From positions 2,480,001 to 2,544,000 of the forward strand of contig NZ_CP040889.1 of assembly GCF_006171285.1 (NCBI RefSeq): a stretch of DNA of 64,000 bases, given 5' to 3'. Origin of the DNA: Leclercia adecarboxylata. Lineage in GTDB: Bacteria > Pseudomonadota > Gammaproteobacteria > Enterobacterales > Enterobacteriaceae. The stretch's first letter is position 1. Every line of letters begins with the position of its first letter. Below the pieces are notes generated by a model, which saw only the letters and a list, made by a program, of their open reading frames with translations, had not been told where the DNA came from and did not search any database. Below, piece after piece: positions 34,349 to 44,155 of this stretch. The translations under genes were made by a program, and so were the position numbers.

Positions 34349-35314
34349 CTACAGCTCCGAAGCCGGAACAACCAGGGGTTTTTCCGGTTTCGCGCTCACC
34401 GCAATCACCACGCCTACCACCAGCAACACAATCCCCGTGCCGGTTAACAGCGGCGGCAGACTCTGGCGCATCAGGAAGGTATACAGCAGCCCGGCCAGGG
34501 TTTCGAAGACAATCAGCGGCCCTAAAACCACCGTCGGTAATTTCTGGCTGGCAACGTTCCAGCATAGCGCACCCACCCACGAGCAACAGACGGCAATCGC
34601 AACCATCAGCCCAAGGAAGACCCACGGGCGCGGCCCCAGCGGAAGCGCAAAGTCCGGCTGCTGCACGTTCAGCCATGCGCAGGCGGCGAGATACCCCACC
34701 ACCGAGACCGGCAGCGTCACCAGCGCCTGGGCGGTGGCCCACATCATCGGATGCTTGTCGGGGTTTTCCCGCAGCCAGCGGGCGTTACGCAGGGCATACC
34801 ATGCCCAGCAGACCACCGACACCGACGCCAGCAGGATCCCGGACACATAGCGCCAGCCGCTGCCCCCGGCCACACCATGACGCAGCTCGGCGATATTCAC
34901 GCACACCAGCCCCAGCGCAATGGCAAGCAGTCCGGGGACCATCTTCGACCACGGCAGTTTACCGTCGCGCTGGCTGTAGAGCAGATTGGCGAACACCGGG
35001 ATCACCACCGGCAGGGTGCCAATGATCATCGTCGAGACGGGTGCCCCGGTACGCTGGATTGCGCTTGCCAGGCAGATGTAATAGATCACATTGCCCATCA
35101 TGGTCAGCGACAGCGCGGTCAGCCAGTCCCGGCCTTTAAGCTGGCGCAACCGTACCCGGCCCAGCCAGGCGATTGGCAGGGCGATAAGCCCCAGCGCCAG
35201 ATAGCGTCCCATCGACTGCAACGCCGCCGGGTATTCCGGGACGATCAGCGGACCAACAAAAATCAGCCCCCACATCAACCCTGCAAGCAGGGCATACAAC
35301 ACGCCGCTAATCAT
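34349..35314 (-). CDS. ytfF: EamA/DMT-family inner-membrane permease YtfF
   Basis: 321 residues from ATG 35314 (GGATGGA just upstream); an ATG four codons earlier is possible. Two EamA repeats with about ten helices. The sequence MISGVLYALLAGLMWGLIF and LASAIQRTGAPVSTMIIGTLP match E. coli YtfF. The substrate is unknown, although YtfF has been discussed as an exporter. An AraC-family regulator gene lies directly upstream on the same strand, an addition to the E. coli order. Confidence 0.93.
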   Translation of the reverse strand: MISGVLYALLAGLMWGLIFVGPLIVPEYPAALQSMGRYLALGLIALPIAWLGRVRLRQLKGRDWLTALSLTMMGNVIYYICLASAIQRTGAPVSTMIIGTLPVVIPVFANLLYSQRDGKLPWSKMVPGLLAIALGLVCVNIAELRHGVAGGSGWRYVSGILLASVSVVCWAWYALRNARWLRENPDKHPMMWATAQALVTLPVSVVGYLAACAWLNVQQPDFALPLGPRPWVFLGLMVAIAVCCSWVGALCWNVASQKLPTVVLGPLIVFETLAGLLYTFLMRQSLPPLLTGTGIVLLVVGVVIAVSAKPEKPLVVPASEL

Positions 35315-35390
35315 TTTTCCATCCATCTTATTTGAACCTACTGGCAGTGTAGAAAGACAAAAGGGGGGACGTATTGTATGAGATTGCGCA

Positions 35391-36215
35391 TTAGCGCTGC
35401 GTTACCTGTTTCTGGTAGCGCACGGGAGTGATGCCGTACCGACGCGTAAACGCCCGGGTCAGGTGCGACTGATCGGTCAGGCCCGTCGCAGCGGCAACTT
35501 CTGCCGCAGGCAGTCCCTGGGTGAGAAAGGCTTTGGCGCGCCACAGGCGGATGGCCATCAGCATCTGATGGGGTGTGACGTGAAAATGGGCCTTGAACTG
35601 GCGCTGGAAATGGTACGGACTGAGCGACACCACCTGCGCCAGCTCATCGAGGGTCAGGGAGTGCATATAGTTGTCATGCAGATAGTCGCGCACCCGCTCG
35701 AAGCGATGTGCCCCTTCGTGCAGGACAGGCGCATGGCGCGCCAGCGGTTTAAAGGTATCAATCAGGTCCAGCAGCAAGCCTTTTTGCGCCAGCGGATCGT
35801 CGGTGTGCCACAGGCCATAAATGAGCTGGCAAATCTGCTGCGAACGGCGGGGATCGTGGCGGGTTACGTCGCTGAACCACCAGTGGCGGATGCCGGTCAC
35901 CTCTTCAAGCAGATCCGGTTCGAGATAGATCATCCGGTAGCGCCAGCCGTCGGCGGTCTCGGCCTCGCCGGTGTGAAGTTCATCAGGGTTCATGGTGACG
36001 ACGGAGTGGACCGGGGCGACATACTGCGTCCCGCGATAGCGAAAGCGTTCGGCACCGGCTTCAATGGCGCCGATCCCGAAGGCCTCGTGGGTATGGGGCT
36101 CAAACGCGTAGCGGGAGATATGGGCGTGATACAGTTCGACGCCAGGCACCTGCGCCAGATGGCGAAAGCGCGCGCTGTCTCTCTCATCGAAGAACTGTTC
36201 GGGTACGCCTTGCAC
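35391..36215 (-). CDS. AraC-family transcriptional regulator
   Basis: 274 residues. N-terminal cupin-type AraC-binding domain (about 20-150, with HISRYAFEPHTHEAFGIGAIE split over the first strands) and a C-terminal pair of helix-turn-helix motifs (about 175-270, with LTLDELAQVVSLSPYHFQRQF and TGLTDQSHLTRAFTRRYG). Not present at this place in E. coli. It is upstream of and codirectional with ytfF (76 bases apart), so it may control that exporter; many AraC proteins of this kind govern adjacent permeases. The ligand is unknown. Confidence 0.9.
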   Translation of the reverse strand: MQGVPEQFFDERDSARFRHLAQVPGVELYHAHISRYAFEPHTHEAFGIGAIEAGAERFRYRGTQYVAPVHSVVTMNPDELHTGEAETADGWRYRMIYLEPDLLEEVTGIRHWWFSDVTRHDPRRSQQICQLIYGLWHTDDPLAQKGLLLDLIDTFKPLARHAPVLHEGAHRFERVRDYLHDNYMHSLTLDELAQVVSLSPYHFQRQFKAHFHVTPHQMLMAIRLWRAKAFLTQGLPAAEVAAATGLTDQSHLTRAFTRRYGITPVRYQKQVTQR

Positions 36216-36296
36216 GGTGAGCCTCCTCGCGGGTCAGACTGTCATTATCAGAGATGACCCGCGGGGATGCCACACTAATTAACGACATTTTAACAA

Positions 36297-37145
36297 TTAC
36301 AGGATGCCCTTCACGCTCTCAGCAAGCGTTGTGGTCGGGCGACCCAGCAGCGCGCTCAGGGTGCGGCTTTCATCAAACAGACCGCCTTTCGAGGCGCCCA
36401 CGTCGGAGTCGGCCAGCATATCCGCCAGGCCCGCCGGTAAGCCAACGCCCTTCAGCGCGGCGGCAAAATCGGCTTCGCTCAGGTTCTGATAGACCACGTT
36501 TTTACCGCTCTGGCGGCTGAGTTCGGCTGCAAGTTCTCCTAATGTCCACGCGTGGTCGCCCGCCAGCTCATATACTTTACCGGCATGGCCCTCTTCGCTG
36601 ATGACGCGGGCGGCGGCAGCGGCATAGTCGGCGCGGGTGGCAGAGGCGATTTTGCCTTCACCGGCGGCACCGATGAAGACGCCGTGCTCCAGTGCAGGCG
36701 GGGCGCTGGCGAGATAGTTTTCGGTATACCAGCCGTTACGCAGCAGGGCATAAGGAATGCCCGACTCTGCCAGGGCGCGTTCGGTGGCGACATGCTCCAC
36801 GTGCAGGCCCAGCGGCGAGGTATCGGCATGCAGCAGGCTGGTATAGGCGATGAACTTCACGTCCGCCGCTTTTGCCGCGTTAATAACGTTCTGATGCTGC
36901 GGGGCGCGCTGGCCCACTTCGCTGGAGGAGATGAGCAGCAGCTTATCCACCCCTGCGAGCGCACGGGTGAAGGCGGCCTGGTCGGTGTAATCGGCCTGAC
37001 GCACGGTCACGCCCTGCTGGCTCAACGCCTCAGCCTTTGCCGGGTTGCGTACAATGGCGACCAGTTGGCTGGCCGGAACGGTTTTCAGGAGCTGTTCAAT
37101 AACGAGTTGGCCGAGCTGGCCGGTAGCGCCGGTGATTGCGATCAT
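36297..37145 (-). CDS. qorB: NAD(P)H:quinone oxidoreductase QorB
   Basis: 282 residues from ATG 37145 (MIAITGATGQLG). An atypical short-chain-dehydrogenase-fold (NmrA-like) enzyme that reduces quinones with NADPH in E. coli. The Rossmann motif GATGQLG is at the N-terminus; LLISSSEVGQRAPQH and LLRNGWYTENYL are also conserved. Four residues shorter at the C-terminus than E. coli. Divergent from its likely regulator qorR with 89 bases between. Confidence 0.95.
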   Translation of the reverse strand: MIAITGATGQLGQLVIEQLLKTVPASQLVAIVRNPAKAEALSQQGVTVRQADYTDQAAFTRALAGVDKLLLISSSEVGQRAPQHQNVINAAKAADVKFIAYTSLLHADTSPLGLHVEHVATERALAESGIPYALLRNGWYTENYLASAPPALEHGVFIGAAGEGKIASATRADYAAAAARVISEEGHAGKVYELAGDHAWTLGELAAELSRQSGKNVVYQNLSEADFAAALKGVGLPAGLADMLADSDVGASKGGLFDESRTLSALLGRPTTTLAESVKGIL

Positions 37146-37205
37146 GATGATTATCCTTCGTATCGGGTGACTGTTGTGGCACACTATCACTCAAACTAAC
37201 TTTTA

Positions 37206-37230
37206 GTAAGTACGCACAAAAAGGTAAGTA
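37206..37230. promoter_or_regulatory. Paired GTAAGTA elements between qorB and qorR
   Basis: GTAAGTA occurs twice, at 37206-37212 and 37224-37230, 18 bases apart and just before the qorR start. HxlR-type repressors usually bind such short repeats in the divergent promoter they control. This is a candidate operator only. Confidence 0.45.
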
Positions 37231-37234
37231 TCAA

Positions 37235-37615
37235 ATGACGAATCAGACCCTCAGCGAGCAGCTGCGCGACGGCAACCTGTTTGCCGAGCAGTGTCCTTCC
37301 CGGGATGTGCTCAAGCATGTGACCAGCCGCTGGGGCGTGCTGATTCTGGTGGCGCTGCGTGATGGAACGCATCGCTTCAGCGATCTGCGTCGCAAGATGG
37401 GTGGGGTGAGCGAGAAGATGCTGGCCCAGTCGCTGCAGGCGCTGGAGCAGGATGGCTTTATCAACCGGGTGTCGTATCCGGTGGTGCCCCCGCACGTGGA
37501 GTACAGCCTGACCCCGCTGGGGGAAGAGGTAAGCGAGAAGGTGGCGGCGCTGGCCGACTGGATAGAGCTGAACTTACCGCAGGTGATGAGTAACAGGGGG
37601 GAGCGGGCGGCGTGA
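37235..37615 (+). CDS. qorR: HxlR-family redox regulator QorR (YtfH)
   Basis: 126 residues. A winged helix-turn-helix regulator with the conserved Cys20 (EQCPSRDVLKHVTSRWGVLIL) that senses quinone or redox stress in this family. VSEKMLAQSLQALEQDGFI is the recognition region. Matches E. coli YtfH. Divergent from qorB. Confidence 0.94.
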   Translation: MTNQTLSEQLRDGNLFAEQCPSRDVLKHVTSRWGVLILVALRDGTHRFSDLRRKMGGVSEKMLAQSLQALEQDGFINRVSYPVVPPHVEYSLTPLGEEVSEKVAALADWIELNLPQVMSNRGERAA

Positions 37616-37627
37616 TTATATAAAATT

Positions 37628-37724
37628 GTGCGGCCTGATGCCCTCACCCCAACCCTCTCCTTTGGTCCGAGGGCGCAAACACTAAAAACGGCAACTTGCG
37701 TTGCCGTTTTGCTTTTACCTCGCC
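37628..37724. repeat. Hairpin-plus-terminator module, copy 2
   Basis: A 97-base direct repeat of 34238-34336. It shares GTGCGGCCTG, CCCTCACCCCAACCCTCTCC and the end GCTTTTACCTCGCC. The terminator stem is AAAACGGCAAC / GTTGCCGTTTT (37685-37710), followed by GCTTTT. The CCTCTCC hairpin partner is degraded here (TCCGAGGGCG). It separates qorR from the convergent cpdB. Confidence 0.85.
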
Positions 37725-37745
37725 TTACCCGGCCTACATAAACGA

Positions 37746-39689
37746 CTATTTGCTCAAATCTAATTGATAAATCGCAAATCCGATCTCATCGGTGGCGACC
37801 TGCTGCATCGGGTACTGCGCTTTCTCTTTGATAAACGCCGCCGCTTTTTCCGTTGGCGCGGTCTCAAAGCGAACATCCAGCTTCACGTCGCTGTGGATGG
37901 GGGCCAGACGCCAGTTGTTGTCCGCTGCCGGATGGATTTCGCCACGCTTCTTCGACTGCTCGCCAATCCACGCCGCCAGCACCGAGCGGTTCTCATCCGG
38001 TGAGGCGAAGGCGATATGGCTGTCGCCGGTTCCGGCAAACTTCCCGCCGTAGGCGCGGTAGTTGTTGGTCGCCACCAGGAAGGTCGCTTTCGGGTCGATC
38101 GGCTTGCCGTTAAAGGTCAGGTTCCTGATGCGCTCGGCCTGGGCATTCACCACCTGGCATTCGCCGTCATATTTCGCCGGCTGCGACACGTCAATCTGGT
38201 ACTCCACGCCGTCGATCACGTCGAAGTTATAGGTGCGGAAACCGTCCCAGTTAATCAGCGACTGCGGTTTGCTGCTGTGGGTATCGATCTGGTTGAACTG
38301 TCCGGCGGAACACTCCAGCCACTCCTTCACCTCCTGGCCTGTGGCTTTGACCACCACCAGGGTGTTCGGATAGAGATAGAGATCGGCGGCGTTACGGAAG
38401 GTCAGCTGGCCTTTCTCCACTTCGACGTAGCTGGCCGGATCGTTTTTACGTCCACCCACCTTAAACGGCGCGGCGGCGGAGAGCACCGGCAGTTTCGCCA
38501 GGTCCGGGTCGCCCTGAATATATTTCTCCACGTAGGCTTTCTGCGCCATGTTCACAACCTGTACGGTAGGATCGTCCTGCACCAGTGACAGGTAGCTGTA
38601 CATGTTGTCGGCGGATTTACCGATCGGTTTGCTGACAAACTCGCGGGTGGCGTCGTGATCGTGCTTCAGCACCTCAACGATGTGCTTATCCTCGGCCACC
38701 AGCGCTTTTTTGGCGGCCAGATCGTAAATCGGTCGGGCTTCGGCTTTCGACTGCGTGACCTGCCATTTCCCGGCGTCGTTATTCAGCACCAGATCGACCA
38801 CCCCAAGGTGATCCCCCCACATGCCCGGCATCACCGCTGGCACGCCGTTCAGGGTTCCTTTCGCAATGTCGGCCCCTTTGATGCTGGCGAAATCTTTGCC
38901 CGGGAACACCGCGTGGGCGTGGCCGAAGAGAATGGCGTCCACCCCTTTGACTTCGCTGAGGTAGTAGACCGAGTTTTCCGCCATCGCCTGGTATGGGTCG
39001 GCAGAGAGACCCGAGTGCGCCACCACTACCACCAGATCGGCGCCTTTCTCGCGCATCTCCGGCACATACTTGCGGGCGGTTTCGGTGATGTCGTTGACCG
39101 TCACTTTGCCGCTCAGGTTAGCCTTATCCCAGGTCATGATCTGCGGCGGGACAAAACCGATATAGCCGATCTTCAGGGTCTGCTGTTTGCCATCCTGATC
39201 GACGACTGTCGTTTCTTTAATTAAGTAAGGCGTAAACAGCGGTTTGTTGGTCTTAACGTCGATGATATTGGCGTTAACGTACGGGAATTTGGCCCCGGAG
39301 AGCGCCATGTGCAGATAATCCAGCCCGTAGTTAAACTCGTGGTTACCGAGGTTGCCCACTGCGTAATCCAGGGTGTTCAGCGCCTTATAAACCGGATGCA
39401 CATCGCCCTTTTTCAGACCTTTCGCCGCCATGTAATCCCCAAGCGGACTACCCTGAATTAAATCGCCGTTATCGACCAGCACGCTGTTTTTCACTTCGCT
39501 ACGGGCGGCATTAATCAGGCTGGCGGTGCGCACCAGGCCAAACTTTTCCGTCGGGGCGTCTTTGTAGTAGTCGAAGTCCATCATATTGCTGTGCAGGTCG
39601 GTGGTTTCCATTATGCGGAGATCGACCGTCGCCGCCTGTACGCTCGCTGCAATCAGCGTCGCCAGGAGCGTTGCGCTAAACTTAATCAT
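37746..39689 (-). CDS. cpdB: 2',3'-cyclic-nucleotide 2'-phosphodiesterase / 3'-nucleotidase
   Basis: 647 residues, as in E. coli. A periplasmic enzyme that lets cells use external cyclic and 3'-nucleotides. Signal peptide [19 protein letters not shown], then a calcineurin-like metallophosphatase domain ([44 protein letters not shown]), and a C-terminal 5'-nucleotidase domain with [17 protein letters not shown]. Divergent from cysQ. Confidence 0.98.
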   Translation of the reverse strand: MIKFSATLLATLIAASVQAATVDLRIMETTDLHSNMMDFDYYKDAPTEKFGLVRTASLINAARSEVKNSVLVDNGDLIQGSPLGDYMAAKGLKKGDVHPVYKALNTLDYAVGNLGNHEFNYGLDYLHMALSGAKFPYVNANIIDVKTNKPLFTPYLIKETTVVDQDGKQQTLKIGYIGFVPPQIMTWDKANLSGKVTVNDITETARKYVPEMREKGADLVVVVAHSGLSADPYQAMAENSVYYLSEVKGVDAILFGHAHAVFPGKDFASIKGADIAKGTLNGVPAVMPGMWGDHLGVVDLVLNNDAGKWQVTQSKAEARPIYDLAAKKALVAEDKHIVEVLKHDHDATREFVSKPIGKSADNMYSYLSLVQDDPTVQVVNMAQKAYVEKYIQGDPDLAKLPVLSAAAPFKVGGRKNDPASYVEVEKGQLTFRNAADLYLYPNTLVVVKATGQEVKEWLECSAGQFNQIDTHSSKPQSLINWDGFRTYNFDVIDGVEYQIDVSQPAKYDGECQVVNAQAERIRNLTFNGKPIDPKATFLVATNNYRAYGGKFAGTGDSHIAFASPDENRSVLAAWIGEQSKKRGEIHPAADNNWRLAPIHSDVKLDVRFETAPTEKAAAFIKEKAQYPMQQVATDEIGFAIYQLDLSK

Positions 39690-39879
39690 CAGAGGAGTCC
39701 TTTTTTAGATCCAGGCCACAAAAGAATATGTATCTATATTTTTTTGCTTACAGAATTGTGAATCCTGCCAGAAAAAAGGGCCCTGAAACCGGAATTGCTT
39801 CACAGATAGCGGATTTATTCACAATGCGATATAAATAAAACAAAGAGTTAAACCCACTGTGTTAACAAAGAGGTGGAGA

Positions 39880-40620
39880 ATGTTAGATAAAATTTGTCAG
39901 CTCGCACGGGATGCGGGCGATGCCATTATGCAGGTCTACGATGGCAAGATCCCAATGGACACGATCCGTAAAATCGACGACTCCCCGGTCACTGCAGCCG
40001 ATCTCGCGGCGCACGGGGTGATCCTGCAGGGTCTGCAGGCGTTGACGCCCGATATTCCGGTGCTGTCCGAAGAAGATCCTCAGCCCTGGGACCTGCGCCA
40101 GCACTGGCAGCGTTACTGGCTGGTGGATCCGCTGGACGGCACCAAGGAGTTCATCAAACGTAACGGTGAATTCACGGTAAACATTGCTCTGATTGATAAG
40201 GGCAAAGCGGTGCTGGGCGTGGTCTATGCCCCGGTGCTGAAGGTGATGTACAGCGCCGCAGAAGGAAAAGCGTGGAAAGAAGAGTGCGGGGTGCGCAAGC
40301 AGATCCAGGTCCGTGACGCCCGGCCACCGCTGGTGGTGATCAGCCGCTCGCATTCGGATAATGAGCTGGAGGAGTATCTGCATCAGCTGGGTGAGCACCA
40401 GACGACGTCCATCGGCTCATCGCTGAAGTTCTGCCTGGTGGCAGAAGGGCAGGCGCAGCTTTACCCGCGCTTCGGGCCGACCAACGTCTGGGATACGGCG
40501 GCAGGCCATGCCGTTGCCGCCGCTGCGGGTGCACACGTTCACGACTGGCAGGGCAAGCCGCTCGACTATACCCCGCGTGAATCTTTCCTCAATCCGGGCT
40601 TCCGGGTCTCGCTTTACTGA
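39880..40620 (+). CDS. cysQ: 3'(2'),5'-bisphosphate nucleotidase CysQ
   Basis: 246 residues from ATG 39880 (GGTGGAGA upstream); a GTG at 39859 would add 7 residues. CysQ removes the 3' phosphate from PAP, which forms during sulfate assimilation. The lithium-sensitive phosphatase motifs are [19 protein letters not shown] and WDTAAGHAV. Its stop overlaps the stop of ytfJ by 7 bases, tail to tail. Confidence 0.97.
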   Translation: MLDKICQLARDAGDAIMQVYDGKIPMDTIRKIDDSPVTAADLAAHGVILQGLQALTPDIPVLSEEDPQPWDLRQHWQRYWLVDPLDGTKEFIKRNGEFTVNIALIDKGKAVLGVVYAPVLKVMYSAAEGKAWKEECGVRKQIQVRDARPPLVVISRSHSDNELEEYLHQLGEHQTTSIGSSLKFCLVAEGQAQLYPRFGPTNVWDTAAGHAVAAAAGAHVHDWQGKPLDYTPRESFLNPGFRVSLY

Positions 40621-41171
40621 CCGAGCAGCTTGTGCAGCAGGGCAACCACCTGCTGCACCTCTTCCTGGGTCAGGGCACCGTCTTTCGCCCACTGCACGTT
40701 ACCGTTTTTATCCAGCACCACGACTGCCGAACTCTCTTCTTCCAGCTGCCAGGCACTGCGCGCGGCACCGTTGCTGTCGACGATGAACTGTGACCACGGA
40801 TAGAGCTTTTTATTGCTCTCGAGGCTACTGCGCACGAACATGCCGGAGCCCGGGATCGCATCATCGGTGTTCACGACGGTAGTGGTCTGATAAGTATCTT
40901 TTGGTAAATGTGCCGCCTTGATCGCTTCAATCAGGGTTGCGTTTTTCTCTTTTGCCGATGTGCGACCGGCAATATGTAGCACCACTCGCACTTTGCCCAC
41001 GAGCTGCGCGCTATTCCAGGTTTTATAGCTAAACTCATTATTGTCGAGGATCAATTCTCCCCGGTCGGCAATGCCCACCGGCGGCACACGTTGTCCCTTC
41101 TCAAAATTATGTGCGGAAGCCATCAGTGGCAGCATCAGGCAGGCAGTTGCCAGGATGTTACGTAAGGTCAT
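40614..41171 (-). CDS. ytfJ: YtfJ, periplasmic thioredoxin-like family protein
   Basis: 185 residues from ATG 41171. Signal peptide [20 protein letters not shown]. The mature part has a thioredoxin-like fold pattern ([20 protein letters not shown]) but no CXXC motif, so it is not a classical disulfide oxidoreductase. Close to E. coli YtfJ, of unknown function. Confidence 0.93.
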   Translation of the reverse strand: MTLRNILATACLMLPLMASAHNFEKGQRVPPVGIADRGELILDNNEFSYKTWNSAQLVGKVRVVLHIAGRTSAKEKNATLIEAIKAAHLPKDTYQTTTVVNTDDAIPGSGMFVRSSLESNKKLYPWSQFIVDSNGAARSAWQLEEESSAVVVLDKNGNVQWAKDGALTQEEVQQVVALLHKLLGQ

Positions 41172-41498
41172 GGTGTTTTCCTTTTTGTTTTTAGCAGGTG
41201 ATCCGACCACTTGGTCTGACGTTTTAATCATAAGTGCGATCGCGGCGCTTTACCCGCAATCCCGGTGCCAGAGTGAGGGGGAACGCACATATCTGCACAA
41301 AAACGATGGCTTATACTGCCTGAAAGTTACGTTTGCAAAGAATATTCTGATTATTTGTCATCAAAAGGTAAATAAACTTATGCAGACTGGGTATCACCTT
41401 TTTTCTCGTCTATAGTCATTGGGCAACAAAATTTGCGCTCCAGAGGGTCGGCCCGATTGTGGTGCCGCAAGAGCGTATGATTCGCAGGAGATAATAGA
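41172..41498. promoter_or_regulatory. ytfJ-ytfK intergenic region
   Basis: A divergent 327-base gap with no supported gene. It is AT-rich around 41330-41410 and should carry the promoters of both genes. The ytfK leader ends GCAGGAGATAATAGA. No clear operator was seen. Confidence 0.4.
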
Positions 41499-41705
41499 AT
41501 GAAAATTTTCCAACGCTACAATCCGCTTCAGGTAGCTAAATACGTAAAAATCCTGTTCCGTGGACGGTTGTATATCAAGGATGTTGGCGCTTTTGAGTTT
41601 GATAAGGGCAAAATCCTTGTCCCAAAAGTGAAGGATAAACAGCACTTTTCTGTGATGTCCGAAGTCAACCGTCAGGTTATGCGTCTGCAAACTGAGATGG
41701 CTTAA
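41499..41705 (+). CDS. ytfK: YtfK, activator of SpoT (p)ppGpp synthesis
   Basis: 68 residues, as in E. coli. A small cytoplasmic DUF1107 protein reported to bind SpoT and favour ppGpp synthesis under phosphate or fatty-acid limitation. [17 protein letters not shown] and [12 protein letters not shown] are conserved. Good ribosome site CAGGAGA. Confidence 0.94.
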   Translation: MKIFQRYNPLQVAKYVKILFRGRLYIKDVGAFEFDKGKILVPKVKDKQHFSVMSEVNRQVMRLQTEMA

Positions 41706-41729
41706 CCAACGTGCTATGCAGTAAAAGAA

Positions 41730-41750
41730 ACGGCTCCCGATGGGAGCCGT
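41730..41750 (-). terminator. Terminator between ytfK and paeA
   Basis: A 9-bp perfect stem ACGGCTCCC / GGGAGCCGT with loop GAT. The minus strand continues TTCTTTTAC, which suits the paeA transcript; the plus side has a weaker T-rich tail. Confidence 0.8.
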
Positions 41751-41763
41751 TGATGTTTCTGGC

Positions 41764-43101
41764 TTAGGCCGATACGTTCTCTTCGGCGTCCGGCAGTTTT
41801 GGTACCAGCACCGTCGGCTTGTTGTCGATGCGGGTCACCAGCAGCTGGTCGATGCGGTAGTTGTCGATATCCACCACCTCGAACTTGTAGCCCGAGAACT
41901 TCACCGAGTCGGTGCGTTTCGGGATCTTACGCAGCATGAACATCATAAAGCCGCCGATGGTCTCGTAGTTGCCCGACTGCGGGAACTCGTCGATATCCAG
42001 CACGCGCATGACGTCGTCGATAGGCGTGCCGCCGTCCACCAGCCATGAGTTCTCATCGCGGGCCACAATCTGCTCTTCCAGACCCTGGCCCACCAGATCG
42101 CCCATCAGGGTGGTCATCACGTCATTCAGGGTGATGATACCCACCACCAGCGCGTATTCGTTCATGATCACCGCGAAGTCTTCCCCGGCGGTTTTGAAAC
42201 TTTCCAGCGCTTCGGAGAGCGTCAGGGTGTCCGGGACAATCAGGGTATTGCGGATCTGCACGCCGCTGTTCAGCGCCAGGCTCTGGTTTGCCAGCACGCG
42301 GTTGAGCAGGTCTTTGGAGTCGACATAGCCGATGATGTGGTCGATATCTTCATTACACACCAGGAACTTGGAGTGCGGATGTTCCGCCACCTTGGTCTTC
42401 AGGCTCTGCTCGTCTTCGTGCAGATCGAACCAGATCACGTTCTCACGCCCGGTCATGGATGACGGCACGGTACGGGATTCCAGCTCAAACACGTTCTCGA
42501 TCAGCTCATGCTCCTGCTTACGCAGCACCCCCGCCAGCGCGCCGGCTTCGAATACCGCGTAAACGTCATCAGAGGTGATGTCATCTTTACGCACCATCGG
42601 CAGCTTAAACAGGCGGAATATGGTATTGGCCAGGCCGTTAAAGAACCACACCAGCGGGCGGAACACGAACAGACAGAAGCGCATCGGGTTGATGATGCGC
42701 AAAGCCACGGCTTCGGGCGCAATCATACCGATGCGTTTCGGGGTCAGGTCGGCAAACAGAATGAACAGGCCCGTCACCAGCGAGAAGGAGAGAATAAAGC
42801 TCAGCTGCTCGGAAAGCTCCGGAGAGAAGTACTTTGAGAAAAGGGCGTGGAATACCGGCGAGAAAGCAGCATCACCGACAATACCGCCAAGTATGGCGAC
42901 CGCGTTGAGGCCGATCTGCACCACGGTAAAGAACATCCCCGGGTTTTCCTGCATTTTCAGGACGCGTTGGGCATTCAGGTCGCCATCATCGGCGAGCAGT
43001 TTAAGTTTGATTTTACGGGATGCGGCCAGCGAGATTTCTGAAATTGAGAAAAATGCACTGACGGCAATGAGACAAAGTATTACTAAAATACTGTTTAACA
43101 T
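41764..43101 (-). CDS. paeA: Polyamine exporter PaeA (YtfL), CNNM/CorC family
   Basis: 445 residues. An inner-membrane protein with an N-terminal CNNM/DUF21 domain of about four helices (residues 1-190), two CBS domains (about 210-340) and a C-terminal CorC/HlyC domain. E. coli YtfL, renamed PaeA, exports cadaverine and putrescine under stationary-phase stress. The N-terminus MLNSILVILCLIAVSAFFSI is typical. Confidence 0.93.
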   Translation of the reverse strand: MLNSILVILCLIAVSAFFSISEISLAASRKIKLKLLADDGDLNAQRVLKMQENPGMFFTVVQIGLNAVAILGGIVGDAAFSPVFHALFSKYFSPELSEQLSFILSFSLVTGLFILFADLTPKRIGMIAPEAVALRIINPMRFCLFVFRPLVWFFNGLANTIFRLFKLPMVRKDDITSDDVYAVFEAGALAGVLRKQEHELIENVFELESRTVPSSMTGRENVIWFDLHEDEQSLKTKVAEHPHSKFLVCNEDIDHIIGYVDSKDLLNRVLANQSLALNSGVQIRNTLIVPDTLTLSEALESFKTAGEDFAVIMNEYALVVGIITLNDVMTTLMGDLVGQGLEEQIVARDENSWLVDGGTPIDDVMRVLDIDEFPQSGNYETIGGFMMFMLRKIPKRTDSVKFSGYKFEVVDIDNYRIDQLLVTRIDNKPTVLVPKLPDAEENVSA

Positions 43102-43289
43102 ATCTTATCCAGCTTATCGCCGGATCCTCGGAGGGAAGTTGGTCATACAGGTGTGTAGAGATTTTGAACACCGGTCCGAAGCAGTAGGCCGGTTATTTCA
43201 GCGGCTAGTATAGCGTAAATGTCTGTAAACCCGCCAGAGATCACTTTTTGAGCCGGTTTTGCTCGTAAACGGGCAAAACCGGCTTACTG

Positions 43290-43931
43290 TTATGCCAGTT
43301 GAGGTGGCAGGCAAACGCCGATGCCGCCGATACCGCAGTAGCCGTACGGATTTTTATGCAGATACTGCTGGTGGTCGTCTTCCGCGTAGTAGAACGGCAG
43401 CGCGCTGGCGATCTCAGTGGTCACAGGGCGATCGTCACCGGAAGCATGCATCGCCTGCTGGAAACGCGCCAGGCTGTCGCGGGCGGCGGCATCCTGCTCT
43501 GGCGTGAGCGGATAGATCGCCGAGCGGTACTGGGTACCGTGGTCGTTGCCCTGACGCATACCCTGCGCCGGGTCGTGGTTTTCCCAGAACACCTGCAGCA
43601 GCTGTTCGTAGCTGATGACGTTCGGGTCATACACCACGCGTACCGCCTCGGCGTGGCCGGTCTGGCCGGAGCAGACTTCACGGTAGGTCGGGTTCGGGGT
43701 ATAACCGCCGGTGTAGCCGGCCGCGGTGCTGTAGACGCCCGGCAGCTGCCAGAACAGGCGCTCGACGCCCCAGAAGCAGCCCATCGCGAACAGGGCGACC
43801 GCCATACCGTCCGGAACGTTGGTCATGGAGTGTCCGTTAACCGCGTGCAGGGTGGCGACTGGCATAGGGGTGTTACGTCCCGGTAATGCATCCGCCTGAG
43901 CAACAAGGTTTTTTTTATCAAATAAACTCAC
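43290..43931 (-). CDS. msrA: Peptide methionine sulfoxide reductase MsrA
   Basis: 213 residues. Reduces Met-S-sulfoxide in proteins and free methionine. The catalytic motif GCFWG gives Cys52; [21 protein letters not shown] holds the substrate region in two parts and the C-terminal Cys residues ([14 protein letters not shown]) recycle the enzyme. Divergent from tamA. Confidence 0.97.
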   Translation of the reverse strand: MSLFDKKNLVAQADALPGRNTPMPVATLHAVNGHSMTNVPDGMAVALFAMGCFWGVERLFWQLPGVYSTAAGYTGGYTPNPTYREVCSGQTGHAEAVRVVYDPNVISYEQLLQVFWENHDPAQGMRQGNDHGTQYRSAIYPLTPEQDAAARDSLARFQQAMHASGDDRPVTTEIASALPFYYAEDDHQQYLHKNPYGYCGIGGIGVCLPPQLA

Positions 43932-44155
43932 GGTGTGGCCTCCGGGTAGGTGATGTTTGGGTTAAGGTTGTCACGACGCGTTTAATTGAACACAATAAAT
44001 GCGGTGAATGAGTCTAGATTTAAACATAAGAAATATTAGGTTGTTTAACCATTTTTCAACCCGTCTATTGGGTTTTGGGCTTAATGCCGTGATTTGCTGC
44101 GGAGCGGCACTTCATATGCTTCCAGGGGTGGAAACAAGGATATTCAGGAGAAAAC

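Noticed and set aside
34096..35335. Several overlapping plus-strand frames rich in Pro, Arg and Ala opposite ytfF
   Set aside because: They are low-complexity shadows of a GC-rich membrane protein gene; ytfF matches its E. coli counterpart over the whole length.
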